From CAIWGV01 sp964515175 (GTDB lineage Bacteria > Pseudomonadota > Alphaproteobacteria > UBA7879 > UBA5542), in the NCBI GenBank assembly GCA_964515175.1, contig CAZEUR010000013.1:1-28960 (forward strand): 28,960 nt of DNA, given 5' to 3'. The notes under the pieces are model-generated. The model saw only the letters and a list, made by a program, of their open reading frames with translations, had not been told where the DNA came from and did no database searches. A program made the position numbers and the translations under genes. Below, piece by piece: positions 1-7,610 of the stretch. Position 1 is the first letter of the stretch, and each line of letters opens with the position of its first letter.

Positions 1-138
1 TCCTGTAAATTTAAAAAACCTTCCCTCAAACTCGATCTAATCCCGAACTGACGTTTTTTAAGCTCCTTCTTTGGTTACACTTTCTACCAAAAATCTCACT
101 TAGCCAACTGTCCAGTTTTAGCAGGTCACCTCAAGGCT

Positions 139-1275
139 CTAATTAGAGGGTAAGTTCGGATCTTTTGGGGGAGGATTTTCTGATGGCTCTGGAAATCCCT
201 CACCCCTTACGCCAAAAAGAAGCTTAAGTTGCTGCAAGAGGGAAGGGTCCTGAACCACTTCCTTTAAAAGGTCTGCAAAAGAGAGGTTTCCCCACTTAAC
301 GGCCCGCTTGATAAGGTAAGAGGCGGGGCTATGGGGATCTAGTTTTTCAAGGGCATGGGCCGCTGTTTCAATGATGGCGTAGGCTTCTGCTCGATTACTA
401 ATGAGGCCCTCGATACGCGCGGGAGCGAGAGGTGGCGGAGGGGATATGTCTGCAGGGGGAAGGTCGGATACGAGTCCCGCTTTTACAGCTTCTTCCTGAG
501 GGATATCTTTGGGGCCACGTTCTGCTAAAATCTGGTTTATAAAGAGCTCAAAGGTATCTAGATTATCTCGGATTCTATAAAGAGAAGGGCCTTCTTGGCC
601 AATTTTTGAATCTAAGAAAGCCTGAAGCATTTTAACAACATTCTTTGTTTCCTGGAGATCCTCAAGGAAAGTTTGAAAGAATGAATCTGGTGTTTTTCTA
701 AGGCTTGCTTTAAAATCTGGAATGCTCCATCCGCGATCAGGGTGATCTGGCTTGCCCCCCTGCACCTTTACCTCTTCTTCTCGATGAACCTCTAAGTATT
801 GGTAGAAGCTATAGGCTAAGAGATTGGGGTCATCCGGGTGGGTAATATAGATTTTATTCAGTCTCTCTGAGAGCTTTTCATTAATCCAATTATAAGGGGA
901 GCCGCGATATTCTGGGTCCTTCAGGTTTATAGTGGGATAGGCCACATCCCAATATTTTTGGGACATTTGGAGCAAAAGCTGAAATCCTTGCCGCAACCCC
1001 TTCATGCCGTACAAGGACATCCAGGCTTCAATGAGCCATGCGGCTATCTGAATATCTTTTGATTGAGTTTTAAGGATAGTAATGCAGAGGTCTTGGACCT
1101 TCTCCCAGTCCGCTGATTTCAAGTCTTGCACCCACACCCCTTGGGGGAGGTCTAAGTCCTCTCGTGAGGCCTCTCTAATGGCCGAATACTCCATGCTATA
1201 TTTCATATCTATCCCTTGAGGAGATTCTTTTGAAATATCTTGGAGGTACGTATCCAGATCTGTAATTGTATCCAT
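139..1275 (-). CDS. tssA: TssA (ImpA family), type VI secretion assembly protein
   Basis: TssA is a cytoplasmic cap/assembly protein of the type VI secretion system that works with baseplate and membrane complex during tail-tube and sheath polymerisation. The 378-residue product has an ImpA_N-like N-terminal domain over about residues 10-130, including the segment GIDMKYSMEYSAIREA and the helix pair around WLIEAWMSLYGMKGLRQGF. A C-terminal helical domain near residues 295-355 carries DPHSPASYLIKRAVKWGN, which resembles the EPHSP...RA.RWG segment of TssA/VasJ proteins. The start ATG at 1275 has an AAGGA box about 7 bases upstream, inside the end of tssM. It is last in the tssK-tssL-tssM-tssA operon, 10 bases after tssM, and the proline-rich tail ends at a TAG. 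Family assignment is firm; which structural subclass of TssA it belongs to is not. Confidence 0.85.
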   Translation of the reverse strand: MDTITDLDTYLQDISKESPQGIDMKYSMEYSAIREASREDLDLPQGVWVQDLKSADWEKVQDLCITILKTQSKDIQIAAWLIEAWMSLYGMKGLRQGFQLLLQMSQKYWDVAYPTINLKDPEYRGSPYNWINEKLSERLNKIYITHPDDPNLLAYSFYQYLEVHREEEVKVQGGKPDHPDRGWSIPDFKASLRKTPDSFFQTFLEDLQETKNVVKMLQAFLDSKIGQEGPSLYRIRDNLDTFELFINQILAERGPKDIPQEEAVKAGLVSDLPPADISPPPPLAPARIEGLISNRAEAYAIIETAAHALEKLDPHSPASYLIKRAVKWGNLSFADLLKEVVQDPSLLQQLKLLFGVRGEGFPEPSENPPPKDPNLPSN

Positions 1276-1285
1276 TAGGCTATCC

Positions 1286-4200
1286 TTATGAATCTGGTGC
1301 CAATTTGGGCGCTGCTGTGGGGAATTGAGGAATCTTAAAGGTCACAGCGCTGAGGCCCTTATTTGTTTTGGGCACAAGCTTTACAAAAAGACGTGCTTTT
1401 GCGGTAGGAGGGCCTTTTGCAATGGGTCCCAGAGGGATATTGAATCTCAACATAACTTGATTATTAGGGTACCCCCCCATTTTAACAGATGTTTGATGTA
1501 ACATCATGGCTCGAAGCAAGGCCCAAGTGCCTTCATAGATAAAGAGAACTCTTGGGCCCACCATCGTCATGGAAGGGTTTAAAGAATTCTCGGCGGGATA
1601 AAGGGCAGAGCCTGGAATCCACTCGAATCCAAAAGAAATAGGATTACCTGTCTCCCATCGTCCTGTCCCATTTCCAGAGGTCCCAAGACTGAGAGATTTT
1701 GACCCAAAAATAAAGGCCCAATCAGAGAAAAATTCTCCATAAGACTCATTGACCTTATTTTCTTGGAATTTCAGAGAAAAATCCGTACCAGGCTCGCCAC
1801 CCTTTACCTTCGGGGAAAAGTAAGTTCTGAAAAAGTCTTTAACTTCATTCATTGTATCTAAGAATTTTTTAGCATCTTCCCATGTCTTCTTGTAGTGGCC
1901 TGATGCCCCAATGGCATTCTGGAGAGTGGGCGTTAAAACATCGAGTTCTTCAAATAAGGCATTCATTGCATCTGCTGAAACCTCACCATCAAGCTGAGCT
2001 GTTTTTGGAACTTGGGCAGTAAATGGAAACAGGTTGGCCAGATTATCATTAAAGAAGCTCGCAATTTTATTATATTGTGTAACGGCCTTCTCAGCGGCCA
2101 TGACTTCACATCGATGGTTCATACTTTTGAGAAGTACATTCCGTCGACCCAAGAAATAGTCGCTTGTGGAAGCGGAAGAAGGACTCAGTGTTGTCTTAGT
2201 AAAACAAGTTTCATAGGTAATGTCATTTCCTGTGTCTGTTAAGAAATTTTCAAGAACATTAAGAGATCCTGAAGGTTTTGATTTTTTATAATTAATAGAT
2301 TGCTGGATTAAGGTATACCATTTGCTAACCAATTTGATCTGGTCAATGGAAAGATTGAAAATATCAGATTTTAAAAATTCAATGATGGGGACGCTATACT
2401 GGGTGGCCAATGTCACAATTTGAGAGCTTTGGTTTTCAAAATAGCTTTTCATTTCATTTTTATCTGCCATGTCAAAACTTTTTAAAACCCCATCTTTTTC
2501 CCCATCCCATCTGCGGAAATAGGGGTCTGCAGGTGTATAGTAATCTCCTTGGGTGAGAGTTTCGTCCAGGCTTTTAAGCTGCTCATACATTTGATCAAAC
2601 AGAGCAGATTTGAGGCGAGAATGAGTTTCATGAGCTTGTACTTGATCAAGGACTCTTAGAAGCCTTAGAAAAATTGGGCCCACTTCTGCAATGTTGTCGA
2701 TTTGAGATTGGTTTGCATCTATGCTCTGTTGAGTCCATTTTTGAGAGGGCTCGTCGTACAAGGTTTGGCCTTTTTCCAGCATAACATTAATATTTTTTTG
2801 CAACTGCTCTCTCCCCCCCACACGGAGTGGATTTTGAAGATTGGAGGGATAAGAGGAAAGATCTTGGTTGATAAACTCTTTATAAGATTCAGCAAGAGCT
2901 AGAGAATTTCTGACTGCCTGTGGGTCCCAGTGGAGAAATTGCCCTTTTGGAATTTTGCTGAGGAAATAAGGTCCTTCTACTTTTTGCATAAAAGGCTTGG
3001 CTAAGAATACATTTAATCTTTTCTCTAAATTTATAAGGCCAGGGGAAAGCTCTAATTGCTTTGTGATGGGGGAGGTTGTTAAAAAATGGCCTGTTAAAGG
3101 CGAGCCATAGCTTTTTAGGTATGTCGTTGCTTTCATGTAAAGAGTTTCGGATGTTTTAGAAAGTTTTTCTTCAACACTGGGGCTAAATAAAACGATTTGT
3201 CGAATTTTGCTCATAAGGGCTTCGTATTTGGATCCAGGATCAAATCTTGGGCTTGTTAACCAGGCAGCCCCAGAGGTTGTAATAAAGGTCATCAAATCTT
3301 TTATTTCTGTTAGGCTATTCCTCAATGTTTCTAAGTCATGAAACCCTTCTCCTTGAACCTTATTCAGTGTCTGCTGAAGTTTTTGAGCAAGGGAATAATT
3401 ATAATGGGGATCTAAGATCTTTTTTAAGAAATTATTGTAAAGTTCGTAGAGTCTTTTTTGGGCAAAAACCTGATAATTTTGAAGATAAAAGGGTGGATAA
3501 TTTCCTGCATTTATTAAAAAACGGCCTAGGTTTTCATGGGCTCGCATGAAGTTGGGGGAAAGATTATAGTCATAAATGTAACTGAGCAGCTCAGATAGGC
3601 CTTTTAAATCCTTGGTTTCTGGTAAAGTCTCATAAATTGACGCAATTTTTTGAAGTTCTGCCAAAGCATTAACATATCCTTCTAGAAGCAAGAATTCAGT
3701 GGTTTGCGTTGGATCAGAAAAGGATTTCTCCGAGTTCATGATGGGGAGGGGCTCTTTGATTAAGTCACGAGCTTTTTTTTCTAAAAGAGAGTGTATGGGT
3801 TGTTCTATTCTTTGCTCAAAAAGAAGGAGAAGTAAATTATCTAGTCTCTTGCTTAAAAGTGTCAAAGAAGAGGGCAATAAAACAGGAGAGGTTAGGGGAG
3901 ATTCATATATTTTTATAAAAAGATCAAGAATAGCCCTTGTATCTCCTCGGTTAATATCATCTTCTGTAAAACTTGAAGGGTATTCCTGCTGCAAATTATT
4001 GACTGCGTCTATGAAAGAAGGACGTACTTCACGAACCGCATTGGAAAGCTTTCCTTGTGCCCAATATAATCCATAAGTTCCTGTAATGACGACAGCTACA
4101 ATTCCCAGTCGAATGAGATTAATAGCGCGGCTGACGGATGTCAGAAATTTTTTGATGGGAATGGCAGCGCCTATTTCTACAAAAATTTTTTCTTTAAATA

Positions 4201-5314
4201 GATCTTTGAGAAAGGGGTGCTTTTCCAAAGACTCACCGGGATCTCCTGTTAAAAAGATTCCTCGAAAAGTGAGATATCCTTCGTATGCTTCTTGGTTGAA
4301 AATAGATCCCAGATAAATGCCTACACTTTCTTTTAAATTAGCAAAAGCCTGGGGAAAAATCATCAGATCATCAGAAAAGTCTCCCACATCTTTTTTTGAA
4401 AAGATTCGCAAGGTTGATTCAAATAAGGACGTATAAATTTTACCAAAACCTTCCGTGGCCCAACTATCTCGATAGGAGAGATCTGTAGCATAGGGATTTG
4501 ACCATCCCACTATTTCAGAAAGAGCATCATCTGGTAATTCCTTGCAAAAACCAGAAAATCCAGCGATCTCGTCACATTTTGTCATAATAAAATAAAGCGG
4601 GAGCTTGAATCCCAAAGAGTATCCTGCTTTACTCAGCTGACAAGATAGAAGGTTGGCTCTTTGTACAACATCTGTTTTAGATAAAACCTCCTCTCCCGTG
4701 AAATAAGTTGCAGGTGTTGTAAGTATAATTCCATCGATGGGTCGATAAGATCTGTAGCGTTTCAAAGCTTTAAGGAGTGTATCCCAGCTTTCTTCAACCC
4801 GTTCTGTTGTTAAACATTTTTCGGAGACTTCGAGCACAATGCCATTTTCATAAAACCACCATTGTAAGAGAGGGTCTTCTCTGGGTATTGCGAAACTTGG
4901 ACTTGAAATTGGGTTTGAGAGACCAATATTTTGCAGGAGGGTCTTTTTTCCAGAAGAGTTATCTCCTATCACAATAAACCACGGCAAACTATATAGATCT
5001 TCGGCTGTTAAATTACTTTTAAGAGCTCGAATAGCGCCTCTGAAAGAAGTGTAAATAGGCCCGAGGGGTCGAACACCCAGAATATCTAAAACTCCGTAGA
5101 TGTAGAGTTGGATTTTTTCTAATAAAGAAGAGGACTCCATAACTGATGAAGGGAAGGCAGTTTGTAACTTTGTGAAGAATTCTGGGCTTTTTAATCCAAT
5201 CTTTTCAAGCTGAGCCTTTAAACTGAACTTAGTTGAGTAAACAACCAAAAGGAAAATAAGGGCATTCAATGCAAGAACTATGACAATGAGATGGGGAATA
5301 TAATTTAATAACAT
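1286..5314 (-). CDS. tssM: TssM (IcmF), type VI secretion inner-membrane protein
   Basis: TssM spans the inner membrane and, with TssL (and usually TssJ), forms the type VI secretion membrane complex. The 1342-residue product has one N-terminal membrane segment (about 8-26), a cytoplasmic NTPase-like domain, a second membrane segment (about 398-418) and a long periplasmic part ending in a family-typical segment (GTWALLRAM). Only one hydrophobic segment is evident before the NTPase domain; many family members have a hairpin there. The nucleotide site looks degenerate: Walker A reads GDNSSGKKT (117-125), with Lys124 where Ser/Thr is expected, and the usual DTAG segment is replaced by EVSE (162-165). 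A TKCD motif (245-248) remains. The start ATG overlaps the tssL stop by one base (TAATG), suggesting coupled translation. Icm/Dot IcmF is the alternative, but the neighbouring tssK and tssA exclude it. Confidence 0.93.
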   Translation of the reverse strand: MLLNYIPHLIVIVLALNALIFLLVVYSTKFSLKAQLEKIGLKSPEFFTKLQTAFPSSVMESSSLLEKIQLYIYGVLDILGVRPLGPIYTSFRGAIRALKSNLTAEDLYSLPWFIVIGDNSSGKKTLLQNIGLSNPISSPSFAIPREDPLLQWWFYENGIVLEVSEKCLTTERVEESWDTLLKALKRYRSYRPIDGIILTTPATYFTGEEVLSKTDVVQRANLLSCQLSKAGYSLGFKLPLYFIMTKCDEIAGFSGFCKELPDDALSEIVGWSNPYATDLSYRDSWATEGFGKIYTSLFESTLRIFSKKDVGDFSDDLMIFPQAFANLKESVGIYLGSIFNQEAYEGYLTFRGIFLTGDPGESLEKHPFLKDLFKEKIFVEIGAAIPIKKFLTSVSRAINLIRLGIVAVVITGTYGLYWAQGKLSNAVREVRPSFIDAVNNLQQEYPSSFTEDDINRGDTRAILDLFIKIYESPLTSPVLLPSSLTLLSKRLDNLLLLLFEQRIEQPIHSLLEKKARDLIKEPLPIMNSEKSFSDPTQTTEFLLLEGYVNALAELQKIASIYETLPETKDLKGLSELLSYIYDYNLSPNFMRAHENLGRFLINAGNYPPFYLQNYQVFAQKRLYELYNNFLKKILDPHYNYSLAQKLQQTLNKVQGEGFHDLETLRNSLTEIKDLMTFITTSGAAWLTSPRFDPGSKYEALMSKIRQIVLFSPSVEEKLSKTSETLYMKATTYLKSYGSPLTGHFLTTSPITKQLELSPGLINLEKRLNVFLAKPFMQKVEGPYFLSKIPKGQFLHWDPQAVRNSLALAESYKEFINQDLSSYPSNLQNPLRVGGREQLQKNINVMLEKGQTLYDEPSQKWTQQSIDANQSQIDNIAEVGPIFLRLLRVLDQVQAHETHSRLKSALFDQMYEQLKSLDETLTQGDYYTPADPYFRRWDGEKDGVLKSFDMADKNEMKSYFENQSSQIVTLATQYSVPIIEFLKSDIFNLSIDQIKLVSKWYTLIQQSINYKKSKPSGSLNVLENFLTDTGNDITYETCFTKTTLSPSSASTSDYFLGRRNVLLKSMNHRCEVMAAEKAVTQYNKIASFFNDNLANLFPFTAQVPKTAQLDGEVSADAMNALFEELDVLTPTLQNAIGASGHYKKTWEDAKKFLDTMNEVKDFFRTYFSPKVKGGEPGTDFSLKFQENKVNESYGEFFSDWAFIFGSKSLSLGTSGNGTGRWETGNPISFGFEWIPGSALYPAENSLNPSMTMVGPRVLFIYEGTWALLRAMMLHQTSVKMGGYPNNQVMLRFNIPLGPIAKGPPTAKARLFVKLVPKTNKGLSAVTFKIPQFPTAAPKLAPDS

Positions 5315-6060
5315 TAGCCCTCAGCCCTGATTAATTTGCGCAGAGAATCGATTAATATATAAAGATCTCTTACCTCTATATACCAGAGAATATAGAAAGC
5401 CAGAATAAAAAACCCAATCGTTGAAGCTAAAATTAGATACCATACCTGGGAGCTGGGCACCTTAGAGCTTGCTCGGGGTGTCAGAGTAAAATTGTAAGCC
5501 TGGGGAAAGAACTTTCGTACAATTCCCTCAAACTGGGGAGAAGTGCCTGTAATAAGGTTGTACAAATTTTGTTTGTATTGGCCTAAAATCTCTGTGTTTT
5601 TTTCTCCTCGAAATTTTCCTTGAAATCCAAGACCAAGAGTTAGCAAGTAGACCATGGCGATATCTATACTGGTATGATCCCTCGTCGCTAAAAAGGTATC
5701 AAGCTTTTTAAAGAACTGATCGCCAGCATCTTGAGTGCTATAGAGCTGTGACTCTAGGAGGTTGTTTTCCCAATCCTCTTTTCCCTTCCATGGTAAATTA
5801 ATAAAAGTCTCATCGGCAAGAGCTGCCATGGCGTATTGAGCGTCTTGATAATAGAGAGCTGCTAGGGAGCCTCCCCGAATCTTCATTTGATTGTATTGGG
5901 TCTTCAAAACATCCTCCAGTCGAATTAAAATTTGCTGAGGAATGGTTTTGTCTTCCGAGCCTTTTTCACTTAAGGCCAAAGATTTACACACGAGCAAAGA
6001 TTCATAAAAATCTTTAAAATTTTCCACAACCAAAGACTTTACATAATTGTCATCATTCAT
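5314..6060 (-). CDS. tssL: TssL (DotU family), type VI secretion inner-membrane protein
   Basis: TssL is the tail-anchored inner-membrane partner of TssM and a contact point for the TssK baseplate protein. The 248-residue product has a helical cytoplasmic DotU domain (about residues 10-195), containing YAMAALADETFINLPW and YLLTLGLGFQGKFRG, both typical of the family. A single C-terminal membrane segment follows (about 206-228), then a short periplasmic tail of about 18 residues. No OmpA/peptidoglycan-binding extension is present, so this is the short form. The ATG at 6060 is preceded by AAGGAG five bases upstream. It lies 24 bases after tssK and its stop overlaps the tssM start, so the three are probably translated from one message. 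Confidence 0.92.
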   Translation of the reverse strand: MNDDNYVKSLVVENFKDFYESLLVCKSLALSEKGSEDKTIPQQILIRLEDVLKTQYNQMKIRGGSLAALYYQDAQYAMAALADETFINLPWKGKEDWENNLLESQLYSTQDAGDQFFKKLDTFLATRDHTSIDIAMVYLLTLGLGFQGKFRGEKNTEILGQYKQNLYNLITGTSPQFEGIVRKFFPQAYNFTLTPRASSKVPSSQVWYLILASTIGFFILAFYILWYIEVRDLYILIDSLRKLIRAEG

Positions 6061-6084
6061 GGGGGCTCCTTTTCATAAATAACT

Positions 6085-7425
6085 TTATCCTGCTATATAG
6101 AGGGTTATTTCCTCAGGGCGTGTTTCATCCGTATCGGAGGGGTTAAAAATCTGCAAATTTTCTCCGGCTTTTATAAATTCAGGATCAATGGAGATGGATG
6201 ATAATAGTTGAGCATTTGATTCAAGCAATCCAAGAGACGCCACCTGCTGGACAAGAGTGCGATCAGCCCCGAGAATGCGCTTCTCTTTTGCCTGAGGAAT
6301 GACAGATTGAGAGGCGATAATAGCCTCTCTCAACCACTTGCTTCCCAAAGTTGGTGTTATTTCTGATCCTAGTTTGACCCCAATGATAAGCGTCTTGGAG
6401 ACAAGCCATTCTTCTTTAAGAGCACAAGAAAATACACGGCCATTTTTCTGGAAAGGCACTGGAATTGCAGGGTTTTTAACTTTTTCAACCATAGATTGAA
6501 TAAAAGAAATAACGGGATCAAAAGATGCCTTTAGATCATTATGGTTATAGGGAGCGAAAATAGGGGGAACTTCTCCCTGACTTAAAGAACAATAGGTTCC
6601 AGCAGAAATGCAAAGCTCTCTATAAATTTCAAAAGGATGGGCTTTCTCCGATAAGTAAAAAGCTTCAAGAACTACAATGCGACTTACAATAATGTTATAA
6701 ATTCGAGAGTAGTATTCGAGAAGGGGGGCTGTTTCTTCAGTTACGAGGGTTCTAAGTCGATCGGATAAATAAGCAATGTCCTTTCTTAGATCTCTAATCA
6801 ATTCTCCACAGTATAGGCTAATGTACCCTCCTGGCTGAAGAGATGTTGACGGAGGAATAAAATCCACCGTTGTGAACATGTTATTTTTAAAAGTTACCTT
6901 GAGAAGAGGGAAACTAGAGTATCGTGCCGATACATCTTCATCTTTCAACAAGAATACACGTAGGGATAACTTTGGCATGGTTATAGGCTCATCTCCCGTG
7001 TTTTCGTCAACGATGGGGGTGGACTCTATGGAATCATATCGTGGCAAATCCCCCGCTGTATTGGCCGCATCGGGTTGAAGACTTACTACGGCTAGATGAA
7101 GAGTCATTACTTTCCCATCTAATTCTTGTTTGAGAGAAGAAATGTCGAGTTCAATTTTTCGAGGAGATGTTATTTTTCTTTCTACGACGGATCCGTCAGG
7201 CATTATGGCGAGGACCTGGTTAATACGGATAATGCCTCCGGCTAAGGAGGTTTCATCCAAGTCTAGTTGCCGTATTCCCCAATACCAAGGACAAGCAATG
7301 GACAGGTAAAAAAAACTAGTTTGCTGCAATTGGTTGCGCATTTGTTGATAATGCTGGGGGTAAAGAAGCTGACCTTCGTACCACTGAACTGGGTCCAAAA
7401 CTGTAAAATTATATTTTGCTTCCAT
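6085..7425 (-). CDS. tssK: TssK (ImpJ/VasE), type VI secretion baseplate protein
   Basis: TssK is the baseplate component that links the TssF/TssG wedge to the TssL/TssM membrane complex. The 446-residue product opens with VQWYEGQLLYPQHYQQM, the N-terminal signature of the family (W-EG-L-PQH-QQ). It continues with a shoulder domain resembling phage receptor-binding proteins, including WYWGIRQLDLD and AGGIIRI, and has a helical middle and C-terminal portion; the length is normal. It is the first gene of the operon, and the ATG at 7425 has a G-rich box (GGGGG) about four bases upstream. A promoter-like pair lies upstream on the same strand at 7483-7511. No sheath, tube, spike, TssE/F/G/H or TssJ gene is in the window, so the rest of the apparatus must be encoded elsewhere. 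Confidence 0.93.
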   Translation of the reverse strand: MEAKYNFTVLDPVQWYEGQLLYPQHYQQMRNQLQQTSFFYLSIACPWYWGIRQLDLDETSLAGGIIRINQVLAIMPDGSVVERKITSPRKIELDISSLKQELDGKVMTLHLAVVSLQPDAANTAGDLPRYDSIESTPIVDENTGDEPITMPKLSLRVFLLKDEDVSARYSSFPLLKVTFKNNMFTTVDFIPPSTSLQPGGYISLYCGELIRDLRKDIAYLSDRLRTLVTEETAPLLEYYSRIYNIIVSRIVVLEAFYLSEKAHPFEIYRELCISAGTYCSLSQGEVPPIFAPYNHNDLKASFDPVISFIQSMVEKVKNPAIPVPFQKNGRVFSCALKEEWLVSKTLIIGVKLGSEITPTLGSKWLREAIIASQSVIPQAKEKRILGADRTLVQQVASLGLLESNAQLLSSISIDPEFIKAGENLQIFNPSDTDETRPEEITLYIAG

Positions 7426-7482
7426 GATCCCCCGAAAACTGGTTTTTTCTTGAAAGACTCCTTGTTCAGAGCCCCTAGGTTT

Positions 7483-7511
7483 ACTTTACAAGGACCTGCT
7501 CAATAACTCAA
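7483..7511 (-). promoter_or_regulatory. Candidate sigma-70 promoter of the type VI secretion operon
   Basis: Read on the minus strand, TTGAGT (7511-7506) and TAAAGT (7488-7483) are separated by exactly 17 bases. This places transcription start near 7476 and leaves an untranslated leader of about 50 bases before tssK. The divergent tkt promoter uses the same -35 hexamer. Seen by pattern only; no start site is proven. Confidence 0.42.
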
Positions 7512-7556
7512 GGAGAAAGGGGATATCCTGTCCAAGGTCTTTTATATGATAAATCC

Positions 7557-7585
7557 TTGAGTCTGAATCAAATACACCTTATGAT
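7557..7585 (+). promoter_or_regulatory. Candidate sigma-70 promoter of tkt-gap-smpB
   Basis: TTGAGT (7557-7562) and TATGAT (7580-7585) are separated by 17 bases, close to the ideal sigma-70 arrangement. Transcription would begin near 7592, giving a leader of about 20 bases that includes the AGAAGGA ribosome-binding site (7597-7603) ahead of the tkt ATG at 7611. Confidence 0.55.
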
Positions 7586-7610
7586 TGGTCCGACTTAGAA
7601 GGATAAATTA

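Noticed and set aside
1..138. Next gene of the secretion operon or a terminator downstream of tssA
   Set aside because: No start with a ribosome-binding site, no recognisable peptide and no convincing hairpin with a T run is visible.
3699..4076. Plus-strand 125-codon open frame inside tssM
   Set aside because: Antisense shadow of tssM with no recognisable features.
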